The notes under the pieces were generated by a model. That model made no database searches. It saw only the letters and a program-made list of their open reading frames with translations, and was not told the DNA's origin. Shown here one piece after another: positions 1-6,492 of a stretch of 9,305 bases of DNA (position 1 is its first letter; the number at the start of each line of letters is the position of its first letter). This DNA is from Planctomycetota bacterium. GTDB taxonomy: Bacteria; Planctomycetota; Planctomycetia; Pirellulales; Pirellulaceae. The stretch spans positions 1 to 9,305 of the forward strand of contig JAHWKS010000134.1 in NCBI GenBank assembly GCA_019347795.1. Direction: 5' to 3'. The translations under genes and the position numbers were made by a program.

Positions 1-516
1 ACGCCATACCTCGGCGTCGTACCCGTGCGGCTCCAAAATACTATCGGAAAGGGTGGGCGATTGGATCTCCATCCGCTCGTACGGATCTACAGTAACTAAT
101 GGAAAGACCACCTTAATCCAATAGGCACCGGGACGCTCAAAGGCAAGTTTACTTTTGCGATCCTCGTCGACAAGAACCCGCCGCATGTAGCATCTGGACT
201 CGTTCGGAGCAAGCAATTCCGGTTGCCGTTGGCCAATATTTACAGTCCAAACGATAGGCAACGTCCATTTTCGAAAATTCTTTCCATCGTCCGAGATATA
301 GATCTCAATTTCAGATTCAGCAAACACCGGGAGCATCCGAAGCGGATCCCTCCCCGTATTTCTCACCGACGCGTTTAACACGACTGGCTCCCCAACGAGA
401 AACCGCTTTCCTGGTGCGCCCAAGCCGACGCGGACGCCCGCGTTTGTCGGTAGCTCCATAAGCGTGCAGATGAGTAACGCCCCTGCCAACGATGTAGAGC
501 GATTCTTTCGAAACAT
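1..516 (-). CDS. Secreted beta-sandwich-like protein, 3' end missing
   Basis: This frame opens at ATG 516 and stays open for 172 codons to the left edge, so the C-terminus is missing. Residues 1-27 look like a signal peptide: a basic start (MFRKNR), a hydrophobic core (LAGALLICTLM) and then a polar stretch. The mature part begins with alternating hydrophobic residues and the pattern FLVGEPVVLNASVRNTG (about residues 39-55), typical of an Ig-like or proteinase-inhibitor-like beta-sandwich repeat; further beta-rich segments follow (EIEIYISDDG, GAYWIKVVFP). I do not recognise a specific family. The start lies 25 bases after the stop of the upstream metalloprotease-like gene on the same strand, so the two may be cotranscribed. 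The ribosome binding site is weak (GGA, spacer 8). GC content is lower than in most of the window. Coding status is well supported by the signal peptide and protein-like composition; function is unknown. Confidence 0.75.
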   Translation of the reverse strand, partial: MFRKNRSTSLAGALLICTLMELPTNAGVRVGLGAPGKRFLVGEPVVLNASVRNTGRDPLRMLPVFAESEIEIYISDDGKNFRKWTLPIVWTVNIGQRQPELLAPNESRCYMRRVLVDEDRKSKLAFERPGAYWIKVVFPLVTVDPYERMEIQSPTLSDSILEPHGYDAEVWR

Positions 517-541
517 TTGCGATTTCCAAGCGAATGCGTTC

Positions 542-3085
542 TCAGGAGGCGGGCTTATTGCTGGTGCGAATGTGCCGCAAATAGTCTTCCGTGTAACGGC
601 TAAATGTAGCTCCATCGACCTCGTAAAGAGTAACAGGATGGCTCCCATTATTGCCGACTGCGTGGGCCACTTCGTGAACAACGATGTCCTGCTCAAGTTG
701 CGCCGTAGGAACTTGGCTCTCCCATGAACGGTCGCGGATGGTTTCCATAAAAATGAACGACCCGCCAATTGGAAGCGCGGTTCTACCTAGCAATGTTGGG
801 GCCTCCGAATCCGGGTCGTTATCCCCCGCCACGACGCCATTCTCTGTCGCGCGACCCTGAAATGCAGCGAGGACGTATGCGACCCAATACTCGGCGGAAT
901 TATCGCCTCTCGAATCCCACTCGAACAACTGCGAAGGATCCCCAACGTCAAAATCGACCGTTAGGTCAAACGGCACCCAGTTATTTGTGTATTGTAAATC
1001 CTGATAATAGGAGACCTCGATAAAGGCCTTCTCCATCGCGGGCCCAAGTTCGCTCGTATCCGGCATATCAACGTCGTCGCCGTCAAGCCAACCGTCATCG
1101 TCCCAAAGTTCTGCATTCCCTAAAGGCGGCAATACGGGATTCCCTTGTGCATCGACAAGATTGTCAACGATTACGCTGTTTTGAGCACTGCTAAGGACCA
1201 CAAAATCCCCGCTGCTTGCTATCAAGTTCCCACCCTCGAAGCGATTCAGATCATCGGTAAGTTGATTCTGGAGAGTAACGGTGCTCGTGCCATCCTGATT
1301 ATCGGTTACACCGGTGATGACAACGTGGACGATGTTGCCGCTTACCTGCCCCATCGACTCGACCTCCATATGCAGCCGGCGCCACACGGTGAGCGTCGGC
1401 GTCGCTTGGATCCCATGCGCCTGTGCAGGCGCCGGGCCGCTTTCATCCAGTAGGAACTCTTCGGGATCCAGACTCTCCCACGTCGTATTGTCATTGGCAT
1501 CGTAAAACAACCGGCTGAAGTCATCGTCAGCTAGGGGTTGGACCTTGAACAGTTCCGGTTGGCGCGGAGCAGCCGCGGCGCGAAAATTGTTGCCCGGTTG
1601 AATCCAGTTGATTTCGAAGGTTGGACGAGCTCGGCCGTTGGCGTCGGTGGTGACCGAGAAAGGCAAAACGGCCGCGGGGTCCACGCCGTTGTTCGTGGGA
1701 AAATTGTCGGCGTTTAAATCGCCCACCGCCTGCCCATCATCATCGATGGGTCCATCGTCGTCCGTGGCGTCGTCAACGTCGAACTTCCAGAGGTAGAGCG
1801 TTACATTCGGCAGTGCAGGCGTAATGATAATCTCAATGTCGACCTTCTTTCGCGCATCGCCCCCAGGCGCCGTAGCGTCGGGATAGAAGCGCGTCTGGCC
1901 AGCGGCATCGACCGTTAACTCGCCCGCTTCGGCGGGATTGCCGGCAGGATTGTCCGCGTGGTCCACCCACTCGATGCCGTCGATTTCCGCGACGTCTTTG
2001 TCGTCCTCTTCGGCCGGGTCGGGAATGAATTGGACCGCGAACTCATCCTGAATGCCTTGGAGAGTTGTGTCCCGCACGGAGAACTCGATGATCGGCTTAA
2101 TGTCCCACTTCGCTGCGCCCGGGTTGCCGATCGCCTTCTCGGGATTGTCGGTCTCTGCGAAGAGCTCCCAGCCGGCGGGGGCGTCGCGGTCCTGCCGGTA
2201 CCAGCCGACCCATTCCTCGACCAAGGGAAAGCCGCTGGGCGTGTAGTGCCGCGTCCAGCGGAGCGTGTCGTGCGACCACGACACCTCGCCCGCGGGCACC
2301 GGCGTCCAACTCTCGTCCGCCAACTGGCGCTCGAGCGTCCAGTGCGTGATTTCCACGAAGAAAACCGTGACGGTCGCGGTATCCGTTCGTCCGCAGGCGT
2401 CTTCGACGGTATAGGTGAAACTGTCCCAGCCGTAAGCGTCGCTGTTGGCGTCGTAATTGACCCACGTCGATCCCACGATCGACGCCACGCCTTGCCCGTT
2501 GGAAGACGCTCCGACCGAAATGATCGAAAGCCCGGCGCCCTCGTCGTTGAAGTGCACGTAGAGGTCGAGCGACTCATCGGCGAAGGAGTAGTGAGTGTCG
2601 TCAGCGGCGACGGGAGGCGGCTCGCCGCTGCACGAGCCGGACCCGCTGCCGGAGCCAGAACCGCTAAGAACGCCGAAACTCAGGGCGCCGAATTCACTTC
2701 CGCCGTCGTGGGCGGAGGCGGTGGGCACGAGGCTCCCCGTCTCATCGTCGGAATGGCCCGCGCGGGCGTCGCCGCCTCGGCCTTCCCCTTCCGCCACGAG
2801 CGCCTCCCGGCCGGGGAAAGCGGGACTTCCGACGTTCTGAGCAGCGTGCACTTCCAACGTGCGCGGCGCCGAGGGCGCATCGACTACCCGAGCGGCGCCG
2901 CTCACATGGACCGGCGCTGCCGACGGACCGGAGCGCAACGCAGGAAGCGTGACCCCCGCCGCCGCGTCGCTCGAAGCTTCCTCGGCGGGCATGTCCGCAA
3001 AGAGCGATTCGAGAAGCGGATCGGCGATCACGGCGCCTAACGAGACGAAGGAAGGGCGGCATCGACCTCTAGCGGGGAAGTCCAT
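542..3085 (-). CDS. Large secreted Ig-like/metalloprotease-like protein, main part (5' end frameshifted)
   Basis: 847 codons are open from ATG 3085, but this ATG gives no signal peptide and the true N-terminus is probably the overlapping fragment at 3037-3453. Visible order: a low-complexity Ala/Gly/Asp region (1-140), a Ser-Gly linker (141-154), a cadherin/bacterial-Ig-like domain (about 159-246, with the typical ending DSFTYTVEDACGRTDTATV), a long unassigned beta-rich region with Asp-rich stretches (DDDGPIDDDG at 442-451, WDDDGWLDGDD at 661-671) that may bind calcium, and a C-terminal zinc-protease-like motif HEVAH at 804-808 in the context VVHEVAHAVGNNGSH. The end (FSRYTEDYLRHIR) resembles the tail after the active site in planctomycete metzincin-like proteins. 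The third zinc ligand is not in the usual metzincin position. Likely exported and cell-surface or extracellular. GC content falls toward the C-terminal part. Family-level function (peptidase) is inferred from one motif only. Confidence 0.85.
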   Translation of the reverse strand: MDFPARGRCRPSFVSLGAVIADPLLESLFADMPAEEASSDAAAGVTLPALRSGPSAAPVHVSGAARVVDAPSAPRTLEVHAAQNVGSPAFPGREALVAEGEGRGGDARAGHSDDETGSLVPTASAHDGGSEFGALSFGVLSGSGSGSGSGSCSGEPPPVAADDTHYSFADESLDLYVHFNDEGAGLSIISVGASSNGQGVASIVGSTWVNYDANSDAYGWDSFTYTVEDACGRTDTATVTVFFVEITHWTLERQLADESWTPVPAGEVSWSHDTLRWTRHYTPSGFPLVEEWVGWYRQDRDAPAGWELFAETDNPEKAIGNPGAAKWDIKPIIEFSVRDTTLQGIQDEFAVQFIPDPAEEDDKDVAEIDGIEWVDHADNPAGNPAEAGELTVDAAGQTRFYPDATAPGGDARKKVDIEIIITPALPNVTLYLWKFDVDDATDDDGPIDDDGQAVGDLNADNFPTNNGVDPAAVLPFSVTTDANGRARPTFEINWIQPGNNFRAAAAPRQPELFKVQPLADDDFSRLFYDANDNTTWESLDPEEFLLDESGPAPAQAHGIQATPTLTVWRRLHMEVESMGQVSGNIVHVVITGVTDNQDGTSTVTLQNQLTDDLNRFEGGNLIASSGDFVVLSSAQNSVIVDNLVDAQGNPVLPPLGNAELWDDDGWLDGDDVDMPDTSELGPAMEKAFIEVSYYQDLQYTNNWVPFDLTVDFDVGDPSQLFEWDSRGDNSAEYWVAYVLAAFQGRATENGVVAGDNDPDSEAPTLLGRTALPIGGSFIFMETIRDRSWESQVPTAQLEQDIVVHEVAHAVGNNGSHPVTLYEVDGATFSRYTEDYLRHIRTSNKPAS
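2624..2665 (-). repeat. Ser-Gly dipeptide linker in the secreted protein
   Basis: Fourteen codons read as alternating Ser and Gly, with one Cys replacing a Gly near the end (residues 141-154 of the 847-codon frame). The codons are mixed (AGC, TCT, TCC, TCG for Ser; GGT, GGC, GGG for Gly), so this is not a recent slippage tract. The peptide seems to be kept for its flexibility. It separates a low-complexity N-terminal region from the Ig-like domain. Confidence 0.8.
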
Positions 3086-3453
3086 TGCGGAACCGCGCGA
3101 TCCTCGTCGCGCGCCGTGGACGCGGCGAAAGGTTTCGGCGCGGACGCCGTTGATTCGTGGTCCGCGGTGAAGCTCACGAGTTCCGTGTCCCCGATCGGGC
3201 GCCCGCGTCGGTCTGATTCTTCCGCCCCGTGCGTGAGGAACTCTGTAGCCACGGCCGGCTCGGCTGTTTCAAGCAAGTGCTGGCCCGCGAATAACACACC
3301 CAGACTCAGCACTTCTCCCGGCGAGGCCCGATTCTCCAGAAGTTCACCTCCTCCCCGCGGCAGGCGCGCCCGTCGCGGGCGAGGAAGCGGCGCATGACGC
3401 GTGCGCGAGAGGCGAAAGAAACGAGAAGACATCCGGCGGTTGTCTTTCGTCAT
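3037..3453 (-). CDS. N-terminal fragment of the secreted protein, LENR-type signature (frameshifted)
   Basis: Starting at ATG 3453, 138 codons run to a TAG at 3037-3039. The start is chosen because GGAGG lies 7 bases upstream; the frame is also open further up to 3582, but without family-like sequence. Residues 1-37 are basic and Arg-rich, and residues 38-50 read LLENRASPGEVLS, followed by LGVLFAG. A basic leader, then a LENR/LEPR-like motif before a hydrophobic patch, is a familiar N-terminal signature of very large exported planctomycete proteins. Such proteins continue for hundreds of residues, but here the frame ends after 138. The next frame (one base back) carries on in the same style from 3085 (LLESLFADMPAEEAS), so the two pieces together make about 970 codons, one base short of a whole frame. 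A one-base deletion or sequencing error between about 3037 and 3085 explains this. No classic slippery heptamer is visible. Confidence 0.7.
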   Translation of the reverse strand: MTKDNRRMSSRFFRLSRTRHAPLPRPRRARLPRGGGELLENRASPGEVLSLGVLFAGQHLLETAEPAVATEFLTHGAEESDRRGRPIGDTELVSFTADHESTASAPKPFAASTARDEDRAVPQWTSPLEVDAALPSSR

Positions 3454-3828
3454 GGCGCGACCTCCGTGAGATCGAACGAACGCCTGCCGAGCCGACTCAA
3501 CCCGACCGGCGCTCCCTCCAGGAAAAGAAGAGAAGAAACAAGAGCAACAAGTGCGGGCTTTACTGTAAGTATCCGCCAGCATACCGTCTCGCCGCAGTCA
3601 CGCAACCATTTTTTCGAGATTCTCGCTCGCAATACGATTTCTGGCGCCAGCCGCGATCGGGCGCGATGATCGGCAGTGAGTGGGCCACCCCCAAAACCGT
3701 CCGCTCCGGCTCCGAGCCCGAACACCTACAGGATGTCTGCGACCGCGATTTCACGTGCAAGTCGAGCGCCGCAGGGGGATTACGTAAAAAGGCTGTATGA
3801 GGCACAGAATTCGCGTTCAAGGTCGGGC
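3454..3828. other. Divergent intergenic spacer, no gene recognised
   Basis: This 375-base stretch separates the minus-strand secreted-protein start (3453) from the plus-strand kinase start (3829). It must hold the promoters of both. Candidate boxes are weak: on the minus strand TTGCGT and TATGCT with a 16-base gap around 3583-3610 resemble a sigma-70 pair, which is only suggestive. Open frames through here on both strands give Arg/Pro/Ser-rich peptides without recognisable family sequence. If the kinase starts at GTG 3676 or ATG 3733 instead, the right half would be coding. Confidence 0.5.
3461..3465 (-). promoter_or_regulatory. Shine-Dalgarno GGAGG that fixes the start at 3453
   Basis: Read on the minus strand, GGAGG stands 7 bases before ATG 3453. 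It is among the strongest ribosome binding sites in the window. It decides between this start and the longer frame beginning at 3582, and it shows that the LENR-type N-terminus, not ATG 3085, is where translation of the big secreted protein begins. Confidence 0.75.
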
Positions 3829-4866
3829 GTGGATGAACTGCGGATCGAACGGAAGGTCGCTTTCTTGCGGCGACGCGGCAACTATCCCTGCCGGCCGGAG
3901 CGGGTCGAGGTCAGGGAGACGCACATGGCGTGGGTGTTCCTCACCGACTGCCGCGCCTATAAGCTGAAAAAACCGGTCCGCACCGACTATCTCGATTTCA
4001 GCACCGCAGAGGCCCGCCGCAAGGACAGCGAGCGGGAAGTTCGCTTGAATCGGCGTCTGGCGGCGGATGTCTATCACGGCGTCGCGCCGTTGTCGGTGGA
4101 CCGACGCGGCGATCTGAACCTCACCGGCGACGGCGAGCCGATCGACTGGCTGACCGAGATGCGTCGGCTGCCCGAGGATCGCATGCTCGATGCGCTGATC
4201 GCGCGCGGCGCCGTTGATGAAGATCTGATTCGCCCCGCCGCGCTGAAGCTGGCGCGGTTCTACCGCGATGCAACGCCCGTGGAAATCGAGCCAAGGGATT
4301 ATCGCTCGCGCCTCGACGAGGACCTTCGCGACTGCCGGCGAGCGTTGCTCGATCCCCGCTACCGGCAGGCGCCGGCACTGGTGCAATCGGTGTTTGCCGC
4401 GCTGGCGGGCGAACTCGCGCACGAGCCGGAACGATTCGATCAGCGCGTGGCGATGCGGCGCGTCATCGACGCGCACGGCGACCTGCGCCCGGAGCACATC
4501 TGTCTGGAGTCGCCGCCGGTGATCATCGACTGTCTGGAGTTCAACCGGAAGCTCCGGACGCTCGACGCCGCTTCCGACCTTGCCTTCCTCACGCTAGAGT
4601 GCGATCGCCTCGGCGCCGCGTTCCTCTCGGCGCCGATCTGGTCGGCCTACCACCAACACAACGACGATCCCTTGCCGAAGCGGCTGCGATCCTTCTACGA
4701 AAGCTTTCACGCCTTCGTGCGGGCGAAGGTCGCGATTGGGCACTTGGACGACGACTACCCCTCGACGCCCGCCAAATGGATCGAGAAGGCGACCACCCAC
4801 TTGCGCATGGCCCGGCAGCGGCTCGACACGCTGCATGACGGCGGCCTGCAATCAGCGCGGCGTTAG
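3829..4866 (+). CDS. COG2187-like aminoglycoside-phosphotransferase-fold kinase
   Basis: A small-molecule kinase of the aminoglycoside phosphotransferase fold, closest in pattern to the kinase half of COG2187 proteins. Numbering from GTG 3829 (345 aa): the family's N-terminal ETH-x-x-WVFLT block at about 30-39, the nucleotide-lysine region AYKLKKP at 43-49, LDFST at 55-59, EVRLNRRLA at 70-78, the catalytic loop HGDLRPEH at 216-223 with D218 as the expected catalytic base, and the metal-binding aspartate in IIDCLEFN (D234). Many COG2187 proteins are around 500 residues with a C-terminal P-loop ATPase; that half is absent here. GTG 3829 is chosen because AAGG lies 6 bases upstream and family similarity begins just after it. 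GTG 3676 and ATG 3733 are in-frame alternatives that would add 51 or 32 low-complexity residues. The natural substrate is unknown; antibiotic resistance should not be assumed. Its last 15 bases overlap the convergent PRPP synthase gene. Confidence 0.85.
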   Translation: MDELRIERKVAFLRRRGNYPCRPERVEVRETHMAWVFLTDCRAYKLKKPVRTDYLDFSTAEARRKDSEREVRLNRRLAADVYHGVAPLSVDRRGDLNLTGDGEPIDWLTEMRRLPEDRMLDALIARGAVDEDLIRPAALKLARFYRDATPVEIEPRDYRSRLDEDLRDCRRALLDPRYRQAPALVQSVFAALAGELAHEPERFDQRVAMRRVIDAHGDLRPEHICLESPPVIIDCLEFNRKLRTLDAASDLAFLTLECDRLGAAFLSAPIWSAYHQHNDDPLPKRLRSFYESFHAFVRAKVAIGHLDDDYPSTPAKWIEKATTHLRMARQRLDTLHDGGLQSARR

Positions 4867-5841
4867 CTCGCTGACCGAGCCGTTCTCATGCAGCAGCCGC
4901 CGGATCGCCTCGGCCACGAGCGACGCCGCGTCGAGCACGTCCAGCTTCGTCTTCGCCAGATGAGGGTCGAGCCGGAAGGGAGGCAGCGTGTCGGTCACGG
5001 CGACCCGATCGAGCGACGGGTCGGAGAGCACTTGATCGGCGTCGCCAATGAAGAGGCCATGCGCCGCGGCGGCCTGAACCTCATTGGCGCCGCGCTCTCG
5101 GCAGGCCTTCGCGGCGCGGAGCAGCGTCGTGCCGCTGCTGATCAGGTCGTCGATGATAATCACGCGCCGCCCTTCCACGGCGCCCGCGAACAGATCGCCG
5201 CGGACGATTTCCTCGCTCCGCGTCTTCTCCATGAAGGCGAAGGGGACCTCGCTCCCGATTTTCTCGCTCAACGCCTGCCGCACGAGTTCGGCCCGCTTGA
5301 CCCCGCCCGCATCGGGCGACATCACCGTGACCGGCGCCCCGGCGGCGAGCGGGGCGAAATGGTCCGCAAACAGCGGCGCCGCATCCAGGTGCACCGTCTC
5401 GATCCGAAAAGCGTTCTGAAACGCGGCGAGGTTATGCACCTCCAGCACCACGACCCGGTCCGCCCCCACCGCTTCGATTAACTGGGCCAGGTAGCGGATG
5501 GTGGTCGGGTCGCGGGACTTGGTTTTGCGGTCCTTGCGGGCGTAAGCGAGGTAGGGCGAAACCGCGGTCACCCTGCCGGCGCCGGCGTCCCGCACCGCCC
5601 CCAGGAAGAACAGCAGACGGCAAAGTTTATCGTTGACCGATTTCTCCCGATCGGAGTAAAGCGACTGGATGACGTAAACATCCTTCCCGCGGACGCTCTC
5701 CAGCGGACGCGCTTTGTGCTCGCCGTCCTCGAACTGCCGCTCTTCGTGCTCGGAAAGGGGCGCGTTAAGCCGCCGGCCGACGTTCTCGCCGAACGCTCTC
5801 GTCGATTCCAACGCAAACAGAGAAAAGTCGTTGAGCTTCAT
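4852..5841 (-). CDS. prs: Ribose-phosphate pyrophosphokinase (PRPP synthase), divergent type
   Basis: Cytoplasmic enzyme that makes PRPP from ribose 5-phosphate and ATP for nucleotide, His and Trp synthesis. 329 aa from ATG 5841. Seen in order: [10 protein letters not shown] (37-46), [13 protein letters not shown] (50-62), the ATP-site flexible-loop element [11 protein letters not shown] (96-106), [12 protein letters not shown] (134-145) where classical enzymes have DLH-x-x-QI-x-x-[12 protein letters not shown] (175-184), a Lys-containing loop MEKTRSEE (204-211) where classical enzymes have KRR-x-RPN, and the PRPP loop [10 protein letters not shown] (231-240). All core elements are present, so an active enzyme is likely, but the motif variants place it away from the E. 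coli type. Start: family alignment begins at ATG 5841; an upstream in-frame ATG at 5874 and others to 6021 would add non-family residues. No clear Shine-Dalgarno is seen. It is divergent from the hydrolase fragment across 194 bases and convergent with the kinase. Confidence 0.9.
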   Translation of the reverse strand: MKLNDFSLFALESTRAFGENVGRRLNAPLSEHEERQFEDGEHKARPLESVRGKDVYVIQSLYSDREKSVNDKLCRLLFFLGAVRDAGAGRVTAVSPYLAYARKDRKTKSRDPTTIRYLAQLIEAVGADRVVVLEVHNLAAFQNAFRIETVHLDAAPLFADHFAPLAAGAPVTVMSPDAGGVKRAELVRQALSEKIGSEVPFAFMEKTRSEEIVRGDLFAGAVEGRRVIIIDDLISSGTTLLRAAKACRERGANEVQAAAAHGLFIGDADQVLSDPSLDRVAVTDTLPPFRLDPHLAKTKLDVLDAASLVAEAIRRLLHENGSVSELTPR

Positions 5842-6022
5842 CGGGAAAGCCGCGGAAAGCTTCTTCGGGAGCATCCAAGTTAACCGTGTGCAATCGCAAT
5901 GCCAGCGACGGCGCCCGAGAGCGAGCGACCCGGCAATCTCAGAAACCGGCGCAATGGTTGCACACCAGGCAGAGAGCGAGGACGGCCGGAACAGCGTCAT
6001 GAGGTTGTCGCTCGTTTTCACG

Positions 6023-6028
6023 AAGGAG
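6023..6028 (+). promoter_or_regulatory. Shine-Dalgarno AAGGAG for the hydrolase fragment
   Basis: AAGGAG is placed 7 bases before ATG 6036. It shows that the 5' end of the truncated hydrolase gene is intact and fixes its start. Confidence 0.75.
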
Positions 6029-6035
6029 CATTTCC

Positions 6036-6461
6036 ATGAACGCCAGAACTTCGCAGGCGACCGCCGAAACGCGAATCCTCGACCTCCAGGACGTATCGCT
6101 GGAAGGCGATCTTACCGTTCCCGACGATGCCTCGGGGCTGGTCATCTTCGCTCACGGAAGCGGGAGCAGTCGCTTTAGCCCCCGCAACCGCTGGGTCGCA
6201 GAACAGCTTCAGGCGGCCGGCCTGGCGACGCTTCTCTTCGATCTCCTGACCGCCGAGGAGCACAAGGTAGACATGGTGACGCGCGAGTACCGCTTCGACA
6301 TCCTGCGGCTGGCCGATCGCATGGCCCAGGCCGTGGATTGGGCGGCGAGCCAGCACCAGACGAAGGACCTGCCCGTCGGCTTGTTCGGCGCCAGCACGGG
6401 CGCCGCGGCGGCGCTGATCGCGGCGGCCCGGCGTCCCGGCCGCGTCGGCGCCGTCGTTTAG
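6036..6461 (+). CDS. Alpha/beta hydrolase (dienelactone hydrolase-like), C-terminally truncated
   Basis: 141 codons from ATG 6036 to TAG 6459-6461. The sequence matches the N-terminal two thirds of small dienelactone-hydrolase-like proteins, which are usually about 210-230 aa: the oxyanion-hole block [14 protein letters not shown] (38-51), the strand [11 protein letters not shown] (62-72), and the nucleophile elbow [13 protein letters not shown] (115-127) with S120. Similarity runs right up to the last residues ([10 protein letters not shown]) and then stops. The following strand, the catalytic Asp and the catalytic His that families of this type carry in the last third are missing. The start and ribosome binding site are normal. 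After the stop, sequence of a different family (DUF1501) begins with no gap, so this looks like the left half of a deletion or assembly junction, not a short natural hydrolase. The product is not expected to have a catalytic triad. Confidence 0.8.
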   Translation: MNARTSQATAETRILDLQDVSLEGDLTVPDDASGLVIFAHGSGSSRFSPRNRWVAEQLQAAGLATLLFDLLTAEEHKVDMVTREYRFDILRLADRMAQAVDWAASQHQTKDLPVGLFGASTGAAAALIAAARRPGRVGAVV

Positions 6462-6470
6462 GCTCGACGA
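6450..6470. other. Junction joining hydrolase 5' part to DUF1501 3' part
   Basis: Hydrolase-like sequence in one frame is good until codon 141 (6456-6458), and DUF1501-like sequence in another frame ([13 protein letters not shown]) is good from about 6457-6463. Nothing lies between. The two families are normally complete genes of about 220 and 450-480 codons, so about 80 hydrolase codons, any spacer and roughly 200 DUF1501 codons are missing. Either a real deletion or a chimeric assembly could give this. Confidence 0.7.
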
Positions 6471-6492
6471 CCGCCGCCGGCTGCTCGCGGAA

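Noticed and set aside
317..544. Reading the TGA at 542-544 as selenocysteine, giving an extension of the protease-like protein by about 76 codons
   Set aside because: The extension lies in a different frame from the signal-peptide protein starting at 516, which has much better protein character. No SECIS-like hairpin was evident directly after the TGA.
1958..3040. A 360-codon plus-strand open frame opposite the secreted protein
   Set aside because: The composition is Arg/Val/Gly-rich with no motif, and the minus strand shows a clear Ig-like domain at the same place.
3037..3085. Programmed -1 ribosomal frameshifting in the secreted-protein gene
   Set aside because: The shift direction would fit, but there is no X-XXY-YYZ heptamer or A-rich slip site in the overlap. 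An indel is simpler.
4852..4854. TGA stop of the PRPP synthase as a possible selenocysteine codon
   Set aside because: The protein ends at the normal family length and the downstream sequence is the antisense of the kinase gene.
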